Assembly (NCBI RefSeq): GCF_009870125.1
Contig: NC_046683.1
Coordinates: forward strand, 806,001 to 870,000
Direction: 5' to 3'
Source of the DNA: Drosophila pseudoobscura
Lineage: Eukaryota; Arthropoda; Insecta; Diptera; Drosophilidae
DNA length: 64,000 nt
The notes beneath the pieces are model-generated. The model did no database searches. It saw only the letters and a program-made list of their open reading frames with translations, and had not been told where the DNA came from. The position numbers and the translations under genes are program-made. Below are positions 1 through 12,800 of the stretch, piece after piece. The number at the start of each line of letters is the position of its first letter. Position 1 is the stretch's first letter.

Positions 1-1
1 T

Positions 2-514
2 ACTGTCGGCTACACGGATGTCGACTGCAACTTCATCGACTTCACCTATGTGTGCTGCACTTCCGACAGCTTGACGCACAAGGTGAAGCGAGCCATCAAC
101 CTGTTCAGTGAAAAGCTGCGCTCCAACGAGAGCTGTGGCTCGGGGCAGATAAGCCTGGAGTTCTTTCAGAAGAAGAAGAACCGCTGGCCGTTCTCGCAGG
201 AGTCCATACCGTGGGAGGTGTGGACGGTGCACCTCGATCTGATCAAGCACGAGAACGAGGACGAGCGACAGCTGTGTCGCGAGAACGTCTCTGATCTCCT
301 AACCGAAAAAGTCATATACATTACGGAGCTGATGAATCGGCACGACTATGTGCCCAAGACACCCAGCCAGAGCGAGCTGGACCTGATCTTCGACACATCC
401 TTCCCCGATGTTCAGCCGTATTTGTTTAAGTTCGATTACTCCACCTCTGGCTCGGCAGCACCCTCCATGGGCAATGCCATGAAAAAGATCATCAAGGAGA
501 CGCTCGCAATGTGA
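2..514 (+). CDS. Atg101: Atg101, autophagy initiation factor (3' part of CDS)
   Basis: This is the C-terminal 170 residues of the HORMA-fold protein Atg101. In the family it binds Atg13 in the Atg1/ULK1 initiation complex and helps start autophagosome formation in the cytosol. The reading frame is open from base 2 and ends with TGA at 512-514. Recognisable family blocks are TVGYTDVDCNFIDFTYV at the start, SLEFFQKKKNRWPF followed by IPWEVWTV, MNRHDYVPKTPSQSE, FPDVQPYLFKF and the terminal KKIIKETLAM. The RWPF segment is the WF finger, which family knowledge links to recruitment of downstream autophagy factors. The N-terminal HORMA strands lie outside the window to the left. No internal stop or frameshift is seen. 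The identification rests on protein resemblance across the whole visible length. Confidence 0.93.
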   Translation, partial: TVGYTDVDCNFIDFTYVCCTSDSLTHKVKRAINLFSEKLRSNESCGSGQISLEFFQKKKNRWPFSQESIPWEVWTVHLDLIKHENEDERQLCRENVSDLLTEKVIYITELMNRHDYVPKTPSQSELDLIFDTSFPDVQPYLFKFDYSTSGSAAPSMGNAMKKIIKETLAM

Positions 515-3038
515 CTGGCTAAAGCAGGAGCTGGAGCCCGAGTTTTACTACTGTAGAAATACCAAGACAAGTGAGCGAATAATATAAATTCAAATCGGAA
601 TACGAAGCCCGCGACCGATAACTTTAACATTTTGTGACTATTATTTCTTAGTTCTGGAAACGTACAGTTTGAGCAACGTATTTCGTTACAATGTATTTCT
701 GCGGCTTCATGGGCTTCAAGTGTTTCGTTGCGTTCCAAATCAGAGCCATTTTTAATGCTGATAGGAGTACGAAGTAGTTAAATATTTATTGTGTACCCCC
801 CCGAGCCGGAGCTTCAATATATTATGTAAAGGGACTCCATTTGGACTCCCTCAAAGCTCGCTTTGTTACTACTTTTAGTTGTTAGTTATTGATTATTTTG
901 TTAGAGCAGATACGAATCTGATGCGGTAGAGTGCCAGAAATTGCAATATGCAATATGTAGAAAGATCCATCATCCATCTTCAGATTATTCAGTGCTAAGG
1001 CTTGAGGAACTTTCATTCGAGTTATCTGCCAATGTATCGGCTATAGTCCCTTCCCTCGAGAGGAGGTACACTGCGTGACCTATCGTTTTTATATTTTCAA
1101 GCCCCTTGTGCCGCTTCTTAGTGCAGTCCAGTTCTTAGTGAGCGCCGCTATCTGTAGCACATGTGTATCTGTAGAGCATATAGAGTATCGCTTCGCTGTT
1201 TGTATTTACAATCATTAAATGGTTTTTAATCAGACGAGTTTCGAGCTGTAGAAGTAGAGATAGAGTAGGAGAGTAGGAGTAGAAGTAGGGGTAGGGCCAG
1301 TCCCTTTAGAAAATGTTTGTTTTAGTGTGTTCCATGCAAAAGAGTAGGACGGATATAGAGCCAGAATGAATGAGAGCGCTGTAGCAGGAAGTATACGATT
1401 TATGGTCTACTTTTTCTTTAATCACAAAACTGAGTGAAATGTATTGAAGCAGAAAGAAACAAAAACCGAAACCGAAGCAGATACAGAGTTTTACTCATTG
1501 ATGGACCAAGCGTTAAAGTAAAAGTAAAAGATACATTAGTTTTGATCAGTAATTGTATCGATAAATCTGCTTTAGATACCGGCTAAGTAAACAACAACAA
1601 CAAAATCTTAGGCTAAACTCATTCATTAGTGGGCCAAACACCCCACCAATCAATCAATCAATCAAACGGCCCACGCGTGTCTCTTGCTCCAAAGCTTATC
1701 TTGAGCACTCCTAGACCTAAGTGAAAAAGTATCTATGTATCTGTATGCCTACATTTAAGTGTGGATTCGGTGCGGCAGTCGTCAATCTTCAATCGTCAAG
1801 CTATTCCATTCAAATGGCTGCTAGCAGGCACCACTAACTATAGTTGCTTGAACTAACGTGTTACTTAATTAATACTATGTTATCGATCCGTGTAAAAAGA
1901 AAAAACAAATATGCAAAGAGAGGAGTGAGAGAATGAGAGAACGGCGGTAATTATTTTGAAATGATTGTGATTGTACTTGTAGTGATTAAATTATAGTTTT
2001 AGCAAGTACCAGACGAAAGAGAAGAGAGAGGAGAGGAGAGAAGAGAAGAGAAGAGAAGAGAAGAGATCTCTGTATGATAATTCCTAGAAGTTATACTAAC
2101 TTGAAACTCGGGCGTAGTTTCTGGAGAGCTGGAGAGCATTCAAATTGATGATCGATCCATTGGGTCTGAATGGGAAATGAACTCTCAAAGCTCGCTCAAA
2201 GATGGCTGAAAATATGATATGGATATGCGCAGATGGATATGACAGGACGATAATACTATCTCCTGCTATGGAAAAGATCAGTAGCAGATCAGAGCGGTGT
2301 GGTGTGGTGTGGTGTGGTGCCTGTCTACAGCAGCAGCACAAAAATCTATTGCACTTGGAACTTGTGTACTTTTGCATGGTGTTTTATTAGTTTATTAAAT
2401 TTAATTAGCGATTGGCGCGACTGGCGACTGGTGCACCGAATCGAACGAACGTATGTCTGTATCTATGTAAATCGATATCATGTCTGTATGTATGTGTGTA
2501 TGTCCAAGCTATAAACGTAAACAACAACCAAGCATAAACCATAAATGTACTTTGCAATTAAACAATTATTGTAAAATCGAATTAAGCAGAATAAAACCTT
2601 TGAATCACACAGAACCTGAACACAAATTAGAAATGTAATTGGCCTTGATTTTGATCAATTTAATCCAATAAACCGTAAACCGTAAACCGTAAACCATAAA
2701 CCATGATCCATGCATTCAAAACCATACTAAATCTTCTTTAGAAATTCCATATTTAGCTGAGTTTTCGATTCGTTTCCTACCGATAGTCTATCTCGTATGT
2801 AGATAGAATAGCTGTAATCAAAATAAATGGATCTTCGATAGCCTTGCTCCTCCCCCACATATCCTTATATGCCTATATCCGCTTCATCAGTCCACTCTTC
2901 GGTTTGCCGAAGAACAAAATACTATTCATAGTTGATTGTTTTTGGTTATTATTTTTGTTTATTTGTTTTCTTCCTTCACCAAAAACTGTTTTGTCGGGAG
3001 GGTAAACGTTCGCTCTCTTCGCTCTCATCTCATTCCAG
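515..3038 (+). other. Atg101 3' UTR and intergenic/intronic DNA
   Basis: No convincing coding sequence is seen here. AT-rich DNA follows the Atg101 stop, with possible poly(A) signals AATAAA at 2590-2595 and again near 2668. A purine tract built of AGAGA/GAGAAG units covers about 2015-2066, and a GGTGT repeat lies near 2294-2320. A TATCGATA (DRE-like) octamer is at 1556-1563, but no promoter was found next to it. The right end, with a pyrimidine-rich stretch, leads into the acceptor of the next kinase exon. Confidence 0.6.
2015..2066. repeat. GA-rich purine tract (AGAGA/GAGAAG repeats)
   Basis: About 50 bases made only of purines, with repeated GAGAAG units ending in AGAGATCTCT. Tracts like this can bind GAGA factor or CLAMP. 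On the fly X chromosome they resemble the GA-rich MSL recognition element, but no such function is shown here. Confidence 0.8.
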
Positions 3039-4561
3039 CACCCGAAATACTATGCGGCGAACCCTACGGTCATGCAGTGGACTGGTGGGCCTTGGGCGTC
3101 ATTGCCTGTCAGATGCTAACGCAGAAGGTAAGCGACCAAAGTCGGTAGCCATTAACCAGTAATTCCCATTGCGAATGTGTGAGCATGTGCCATGTCGGTA
3201 ATCTAATTTAAACTAATCTGGTCTGGTCTGGCCTGCTGCGATACATCTAGCGTACAACGCAGTACGAAGTGGAACTGGTTTGCAGGTGCATGTTCGGCTC
3301 ATCTATGGGGAATACTTGATACTCTCCGACTCTGTACAACTGTACAGCTGTACGCTGTAGAGCTGTAGAGCTGTAGTGGTGTGGATCGGGTCTGTAATTC
3401 GACCACACCACGGATGCAGCTTACGGATAGCGCCATCGACTGAGCCACTAACAGACGGCGTAGACAGAGGACAGACGACAGACGACAGACTGCTTCCAAC
3501 TGGTGCCTGTTGAAGTCTGTAATTCTGTAATTCTGTAATTTTGTAATTGGACAAGCCAAAGCCAGTTGCAGTTACATATGTATGTAGATCTCAGCCAATT
3601 GTCGCTTATAATTGCTGTTCAATTGAGAGGGAGGATAGAACCCAACCCCAAGGTTTCCCAAAGCTCTTTGAGGATTGATAAACGGTGTGTGTGTGTTTTT
3701 TTTTTTTTTTTTTAATTTTTTCGCTTTTTATTTAAGAATTTTCTCAGTCTATATAAAATCATATATATATTTCTGCTCATATATACGCTATACCACTATT
3801 ATCGTATTAAATGTAGTTTCATTAATTTAAAACTCAATTCAAAAAAAAAGGGTGAATTTCATTTATAATATTATTAATTAGTAATTATTAATATTATACC
3901 ATACATCCGATAACCGATGCCTGCCTGCCGCCTTTCGTTGCTGCTGCTTCTGCTGCTGCTGCTGAATGGGATCATCATCGTACACAGGGGAGAAACCTAC
4001 TCGTAGAGAAAGATACATAGTTGATAGTGTTGTGTTAGGGGGGGGATACAGGATCTAGGGTGGGATGTAGATGTGGGTGTGGGTGTGTTGTTGTCTTGCA
4101 ATGACTAAAATTTAATTAAAATTACATTAATTAAATTTAATTTATAAGTATAACTTTATGCCATCTTAGCGGTTTGTCCTGTTTGTTTGTTTTGTTTTGT
4201 TATTGTTATTGTTATTGCTATTTGTATGTTCCTTGCATCCCTTGCATTCCATTCTATTGTGTGTGCGTGTTCCGCTGCCAGGATTCGATCCCGATCTTCG
4301 CTTTGATGGACTGTGGATTATCTGGATCTTCGTATTTATGGATTTTTGTTTGTTCTGCTCTTGCTCTTGCTCTCCTCTCCACTCCACTCTCGACACTATC
4401 GTTTACAACTAAGAATACCACTAACTACGATCGTAATATTAAGGCGCTGGATGACAGTGGTGACAGTGGTGCTCGGGGGTCTAGGAATTGGGGTCTAGAG
4501 GTGTACGGGGGGCTGAAGATTGCCGTTCGGGTACGCTGCGGTTTGAAGGTTTAAGGGTGTA

Positions 4562-4598
<37 letters not shown>

Positions 4599-7500
4599 CT
4601 CGCTCTCTCGTTCTATCTCTAGTTGGAAACGTTCTCCTTGGATTCGCTGCTCTCATCCGACTCCTTGGACTCGGAAGACTCCTCATTCTTCGACTCGGAC
4701 TTCTCCTCCGACGACTTCTTTGGCTCGGCGACAGTGGGAAGAGGTGCTGCTGGAGCTGGGGCTGAGGCTGGGGCTGCAGCAATGGGCTGAGCAACTGGTG
4801 CTTCATCAATCTTCTTGGCTTCGGCAACTGGAGCTGCAGCTACCTCTGGCACGGTCTCCTCTGGCAGGGTCTTGGCAATGGTATCGGAAGCCACGGGAGC
4901 TGTCTGGCTCTGTTGCTCCTTGGCGGGCTCGGCGGCCACCACCTCGGGGATGTTCTTCAGGACCTGTTCTTCGGGCTTGCTGGCCTGCTGGGGCTCGGCT
5001 GGGGCTGACTTGGCTTGGGCAGCCAGAGCGGCGGGTGCAGCGGCGGGCGTGATGCTGCCTGGGGCTACTCCGCCCTCAATCGACTTCTTTTCTGGCTGTG
5101 AGACGACTGGAGTTATCACCTGGATGTTGGTCTCTGACTTGGCAGCTTCTGCTGGAGCGGCGGTCGGAAGAGCAGCTGAAACTTCTGGTACCGAGGAGGC
5201 TGCCTCTGGTGCAGCAGCCTTCTCGTCCTTTTGCTCGACTTCGCTGATTCGCTCTTGGCGGGCGGGCTGCTTCTCAGGGGTCAGGGCTTCCTTCTCGGCA
5301 TCGGCGGCAGCAGCGGGAGCGGCGATGGCTGGCTCTTCGGCAGACTTGGCGTCAATCTTGGGCTCCTGGGACTTGACCTCATCGACAAGCTGCTTCTGGA
5401 CCTCGGCATTAGCGACTGGCGCTGGGGCCTCCACCAATGGAATGGCCTTGGGGGCCTCGATCGGCTCCTCCTCCTCGGTGCGGGCGGCCTTCTCCTGCTT
5501 CTTCTCGGCCTCGACAGGTGTGTCAATGGGCTGGGTCTGGGTCTGGGTCTGGGTCTTGGTCTGGGCCTCCTCAGGGGCAATCGGCAGCTTCTTCTCGACA
5601 GACTTGACCTCATCAGCATTGACCTTCTCGGGTATGGCCGGAGCAGTTTCCACATCGGGGGCGCTCAACTTGAGCTCTGTCTTGGCTGGCTCAGCGGATG
5701 CGGATGCGGATGCTGCTGCTGCTGCTGGAATGCTGGCAGCAGGCTCGAGAGCGGCGACGGGTGCGGCGGGAACAGTTTTGGCATCGATTTTGGGCTCCAG
5801 TGGTTTCTCCGCGAAGGGCTCCGGCTTGAAGGGAGCCGGCTCAATTGGATTGGTCTGGACAGTCTTGCCCAATAGCTCAGCCTTGGATCCGGCATCCGGC
5901 TGAATAGCCACCTCCTCATCGGGCACCGGGAGCGCCCATACAGTGACCAGGCATACGGTGGCCACGAAAAGCAGTTGACACTTCATTCTGCAACGAGACA
6001 CACCCACAAGGCACACAAAACAGAGAGAGAAGATAGTGTTTAATATTGGTATAAGATATATGTATATATAGCATTCAGAAAATGTCACAGAAACTGTGGC
6101 TGTCACTGTGACTGTGACTGTGACTGTGAGTGGTACATTTATCTTACAGCCTGCTGCAGGCTGGACTGGGCAAGGTGGTGCCATCCCCACACTTGCTCTC
6201 TTTCGAGGACCATCCGCTTGTCAGTATGCAACGTAAAACGTTTGCCATCTTGCCATCTTGCCATCAAGCGCTTATCCCTCTGAGGACCGAGAACGAGAGC
6301 GGACGACACCACCTTTAAGTAATTTCGTCTCTGGGCTGGACAGGCTGGTCGGTAATTGAAATATTATTACATCAGTTGATTGCCAGCCTGACAGCCAGCT
6401 GCACAATGGTCTGGTCTCGGTCTCGCCCCCCAAGCTGGACTTTCTATTCGGTTTGAATCCGCTTCGCCATTCCATTCCATTCATCATCCGATCCGTGCTT
6501 CAGCGTTACGTCTTCCGCCCCATCCCATCCCATTCCATTCCTTTTTTTTGAAAAACATTCTTTTGTAATTCGATTAAATCAAATTTTACCGCGCTCTCGA
6601 GAACTGGCGGAAAATTACAATTGAATTCGGTTGCGGGTGGGTTGCACAGTTCGTGGACCTTATGCCCGGTCTGCGGCTTGCGGCTTGTGGCATGTGGCAT
6701 GTGGCGTGTGGCGTGTGGCATGGCGCCACATGGGAGAAGCGAGTCGGGAGAGTCCCCTGCCCTGTCTTATGTTTCTAACCCCATCTCTAATTATGGATCT
6801 TCTGACGATTGGCCCACATTTGCATGGATTAACGATCTGAAGACGCAGGGCTTTGGCTGTGGCTTTCAGTATTCAAATTCATATTATAATTCGGACGGAC
6901 TGTGGCTTTGCGACTTGCAAATTCGTGCGCTGCTCTGCTCTGCTCATTTCCTTATGCTAATTATTTTGGTAGCTTTATTTTGTTGTTGGATTGGATTAGC
7001 AATAAAATCGATTCGACACAAATTAAAGAAATCATCAAAAAACTAACGGCTCTTCCTAGACCCAGACACGACCTAAATCGGTTCGATTCGATTCTGTCTT
7101 GAGCTGTCGCATTCCTGAAGATTGTTTTTTGGTTTCACAGATCGGATCAGCTCCGATTAGAGTGCCGTGCCCGCCTAAAGAGAGTTTTGACGATTCCAGA
7201 GGGGGCCTAGATTTCTGTGTCGTGTGGCGTGTGGCGTGTGTCTGCATTTGTATTATGTAACGCGCCGGGCATTAAATGTATCTCAAAGTATGCGGTACGA
7301 TACGATACGATGCGATACGATCTTTGTAATTTATGAGCAGAGCCTGTCAGCTGAAACTGCATTTAAGTCTAAAGCCAAGTCTAACAACCAAGAAAATCCG
7401 AAACTCGTTTCGCTCAAACGTTGCCCGCCACAGCCGCAGCAGAAAAGAAGGATGGAGGGTGGAGGGTGGAGGGTGGAGGGGGAAGGGGCAACACAAACGG

Positions 7501-9772
7501 GTCCCCGAGAGGCATTTAGATACATTTTGTGTATTTAAAGGATCTGCAGATGCAGATAAGGCACATTCAGGTGCAGTCCGTCGGGCAGTCAGCCAAGATA
7601 TTCGGTATAGGATTTCAATTTTTGTGGTCCTTGCTAGGGGGATGGAAGCCCCAACCCCCAACCCCCAACCCCCAACACACAATCCCCCGCCCCGAACACC
7701 AACACTCACCTCTGGCTTATGTCGAAGTAGCTGCAGTAGTTTGGTTTAGGAGATTGAACACCGTCGTTTGGTTCTGGCACTTGGTTCTGTTCTGAGTATC
7801 GCACAGATACGTTTGTATCTTTGTATTCGTTTATGAAATGGCGATTTGGGAATGTTCTCGAGTTTCGTTTCGCGTCCTGCTGCTGCAACACACGCACAAA
7901 AGTGTAAAAAAATATTTGAAAAAAAAGATGTTGTATTAGAGACTGTGTTAAAAGTAGTTGCAGTAGTAGTAGCGGCTAGTATCTGTGATTAGTAGGAGGA
8001 GGTTCTTAATCCGCTGCGCTGCGTGTTCTCACCGGTCAGTTTCAAGAAACACTTTGAGTGGATGCCAGCCACACGGGGCGTTTATATACCACTCGCCGCG
8101 CAGATCACGGACGTCTGACGCTGGCGTCGACAGAGGCAGCAGTAGCGGCAGCAGCAGAGGCAGCAGCAGAGACAGCAGAGGCATAGACTGCGAGAGTTCA
8201 GTACTAGGCACGAACATCGGCGGCACACAGACAACGACAACGACGACAACGACGACGACGACACGGGGCAGAATCAGAAGCAGCGGCAGAGAAAGATACA
8301 TTTACAAAGATACAAAGGTACAGATGCACACACACACACACACACACATGCGTATGTCGTGTGTCGTATGTCGCACGTCGGGCTTGGCAGGATCCACCAC
8401 CACTGGATGCCACTCTTTTTGTAAGTCAATGTCTAAGCCGGAGCTCTTTCACCATAAATAGCAAACTGTTTGGATCGTTGTCTATTTTTAAAGCCTCAGC
8501 GATTTGTAAGACTTGCAGAGAGACCGCGCAGGGCAGACAGAAAGCCAGAAGAGCAGAAGACCAGAAGACCAGAAAGGAGGTAGGAGGTAGGAGGCTAAGG
8601 CTGTAGCTATTTATAACCTAACTAGCCAGGATCGCTAGCCGCTGATCGATTGCCATAAGCATCATTAAACGCAGCACGATTTTCAAATGGAGTTGAACCG
8701 ATGATAACATCAGCAATCAGCCAGGACCAAAGAAAAATGCTTAATTGAGGTTCATCACAGAGTGGAGAGGTGTTCGGTGGAAGATGTACGCTGTTCGTAC
8801 GGGGGAAACCGGTATGGACATGGACATGGGCCTGGACTTGGACATGGGCTACAAGGAATAAGTATAGACGAGGCGACTAAACGTTGCTTCTACTTCTACA
8901 AGAACTTTGCTGCTTTGCAGAGGAGAGATCCGTGGTACGATGTACGAGGTACGATTTACGAGGTACGAGGTACGGGGCATGAGGCACGATGCTAAGTGCA
9001 TCCATCGATCTACCCAGGGAACATCATTAACATAATCAAAGCTGGGGCCTCTCGCTCTCTCTCTCGCTCTATCCCTCTCTTCTTCTCTGCAGACATTTCT
9101 TTTCCTTTGGCTCTGGCTCTGGCTTTGGTTCTGGCTTTGGGTCTGCCAGTCGATTCCAGTGATCGGTTGGTCAGTCGCCCATTGGCCATCGGTCGATTGT
9201 AAATATGTATATTGCCGATCGATCGTTGATTATCTTAGAATGATAAATGCCTTTGGGGCGGCCTTAAAAGGCTGCTGGACGCGGGACGCGGGACGTGGGA
9301 CTGGGGATTCTTTTTATAGACACTGCCAGACCATCCATGAAAAGGATAGATTGGTGGGGGCACGGGCACCCATGGAAATTTTCCATTCCATTCCATAGAA
9401 TGGCTGGGCTGGCCGCCAAGCTTCCAAAAATCTATCCCCCAGCTTCTCTTCTCTCTCCTCTTGATTTTTGGTCGGCTTTAATGTGGCTCTCTAAAATTAG
9501 GCACCCACGAAGCTCGAGTGTAAAGAGACCCGGCAGCCGAAAAATGGAACCGACACAACGAAGATACACACCACACGGACACACAGCAGAGATACGACAC
9601 ACAGTTACAGATACAGATACAGATACAGATATACAGATACAGGCACAGGCAAGGGAGACCTGTATCTAAGGCCAGGCAATCGTTTAACGGAAAGTTCTGG
9701 TAGAGCTCTTTATTGAGGCGTGCTTTGATTGGGTTTTGAAATACTATGAGACGGCATGGTAATGGATATGGA

Positions 9773-9808
<36 letters not shown>

Positions 9809-12800
9809 GGGGTCTGGGATAGTAACAGGCAAAAGCAAAGATAAGAATAAGAAAAAGGGAAACCCAATTTAAATCCGAGCTCAGCATCTGGCTACTTTTA
9901 TTTTATTATTTTATGGTAATCTTGAGTTTCGGTTTTTATGAGGCCCTCTGAGGAAGGATTACCGAGGGGACCTCGGTACCTGTCCGCGGACCATGGATAC
10001 GGCAGCTACTGGTTGCTCTGACAGCATTATTACTGGGAATATCTATTGCAAAACCAATAAACCAGTAAATAAATACACAGAAGCAAAGAATAAACAATAA
10101 ATATTTTGAAAATAGTACCTAGAATACAGAACCCACCGAATACCTTTGCGACCAGCAGCGGCTCAGTTTCATGTACACTTTGAAGGTCGGCCGGCGCCAG
10201 CTGTGGCTCTGCCTCCTCGGCCTCCTCTGCCTTCGTCGTCACGAAAAATGAATCTCATAAATATTTGCGTTTGGAAAAATCATGCATAATTGCAATTATT
10301 AAGTTGCTCAATGATTTCCATGGATAAAATGGCTTGGGTAACAACAACAGCAACAACCACAACGACAGTGCCCAGAGTTGTTCATGGAAAATGCATTCAC
10401 GCGAAAAACAACGTATTCTAATGTTGCGGGGCTACTCGTAGTACAGTGATGCCCGAGCCACCGAGCCCCCCGAGCCCCCCGCGCCACGATCAGTTCTGAG
10501 TGGGGATCCAGTCCCCACTGTGGGGGGGAACGGAGAACTCTTGTGTGGTGGATCCCTGAGAAGGGCGTTGCCAAAAGTTAGAAGAATCCGCCACGCATGG
10601 AAGGGCATCGCACAACAATGAAGCCAAGACGAAGGGCCGATTGAGGCCATCAAGCGACATAAATATAAAACGAAGAAAATCCAAAGACGACCAGAACGAA
10701 GGTACACGCAGATGCTGATGCAAGCCTAGAGATTCGCAGCAGCCAGCAGCCAAATCCAATGCAACATCCTCATCATCCTCCAAGCCAAGTGGCAAGGGAA
10801 GGAGCGAGAACCAGAACCAGAACCAGAACAAGAGCACTAGCATTAAAATCGGGCTAGCACTTGGCTTAGAGTCAAGTGGCCGGTTAATGGTGGCATTGGG
10901 GCCTGTCTCTGGGTATTTTCTTGCGACATTTTTATGCTTTCGACTTGCATAAATATTTGCTGTTTGCAGAGAGGCCCATCCAAAGAGGCCAAAGAGCTCC
11001 TCTGCCTGCCACTGCCACAGACCGCAACAGCAAGAACGAAAGCAGCAGGCAGGCGGCAGGCCGGCAGGCGGACAAAGCAATAAATTTTTGCAGTGCGGCA
11101 CGGCTTCGTTTACTTAGTGGGGACCCAGACTCGGATTCGGACTCGGATTCTGATTCTGATTCCGAGCTGGACTTGGACTTGGACTTGGACTTGGAATTGG
11201 TTTGGGCAAAGGAGAGGAGCGCGGATTGGACTGAAGCCAAGTCCGCAAACAGAGCTGTTGGCAAGGGATGGGGCTTGGGATCGGCATGGGGACGGGGGTG
11301 GGGTACTGCTGCTATCATGTAATATAAAATTCGCATACGTTGCAATCAACATTAACATTGTCGTAGACTCAACAGCGCAGACTCAGCGACAGGGGCAGGG
11401 GTCTGGGGCAGCCGCAGCAGCAGCAGCAGCACTATTATCATCGGCATCATTATCATTATCATCCTGTAATATAATTACACAGGACAACAAACAACTGGGA
11501 TTTTTATGTGATGCATATACATATACATATGTATGTATGTACATATCTCCATATGGCTAAGAATTTATTTCGATTGGCTGAACACAAGAAATCAATCGAC
11601 TATTCTTTTGAAAAACTTTGTCGCACAGTGTTAAGAGCATTGCTGATTGCTACATGCCACAACAACATGCAGACACGCATACGCAGCCACACCACACACT
11701 CATAGATACACACTTGCAACACACAAGAGCTCAAGAGCGCAAGCGCACTCGCCGCTTAACTTTGCTGACCATGTACCCATGTGGCCAAGTGGCCATCTAT
11801 GTAGCCATGTACGTACATACATATATGGCTGTGGCTGCCGCCTAGACCAGAGACCAGCGACCATCGACCAACGACCAGCGACCAGGGATCCACAAAGGCA
11901 ACGCGTCGCCCTTGTATCTTATGGATGCGTCGAATACATAACTCTTTGTTATTGGCCTTGAATGTCCTAAGCACGGAAAAGAGGTCATTGTCGCATAATA
12001 CACCACCACCACCACCACCACCACCACCACCACCACACACTGCCCATCCAGACAGAAGTCCAGAAGCAGAACTGGTGGACAATGCCAGAGACAGAGACAG
12101 AGCTCTGCTCTCTCGCTCCCCCATGGGAGCAGAGCAGCGAAATCTATGCAAACTGTGTACATACCTAGATAGTACATACATAGATATGCGCACATACACT
12201 TTTTTCAATTCTTCCCTTCTTCTGTTTTAAAATTCCTAATTAATGTCAGCACGCATTTTAATGACTGTAATTGAAGTGTTATTTTCTTGGCCCTTTCTGC
12301 AGAAGAGACATGTCCATTGTCGATTTTCCATTAGCCATTGTCCATGCCCATGATCACGGACCTCGAACCTTGAGCTTTGAGGTCTGCCTTCTGTAATTTG
12401 GGGACTGGAGGCTAGACGCTGTCTGTGTGTGCAAGTCTGCAAGGCGCAGTCGCGATTTGAGTGATTGGGGAAATGTGGTGTGTTTATGCCAATACAATTG
12501 GTTTTCGATTTAATACAGTCGAACTTCCGTAGGTAGCATTTTTTCCTGCATTTTTAGGTGCAGTGAGTCGCGCTTTTGTTGTCTCTCTCCTTTTGTATCA
12601 GCTTCTTGACTGACGCATTGCATCATCCTATTGCCCTCTCTCTCAGCAATTCCTTTGTGATCTTCCTTCTACTTCTCTCTCACAGACAAGGCGGTCCGCT
12701 AACTCTCGTTCGGGTCTTATTTTACGCTCAGCACTACTGAGAGCGCTTTGACGTCGCTTTGTTGAGAGAGAGAAGAGCGCAGTTTGCTGTGCTGCGCGTT

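Noticed and set aside
4815-5903. 362-codon plus-strand frame opposite the nested secreted-protein gene
   Set aside because: It is the mirror of a highly repetitive Ala/Pro/Glu codon pattern. The minus strand has the signal peptide, promoter and acceptor, while this frame has none.
7985-8461. 158-codon plus-strand frame
   Set aside because: It is made of AGC, ACG and ACACAC repeats and spans the TATA region of the nested gene on the other strand.
10490-11345. Overlapping long frames on both strands near 11 kb
   Set aside because: They arise from GGACTT/GATTC tandem repeats, show no domain, and are open on both strands as expected for repeats.
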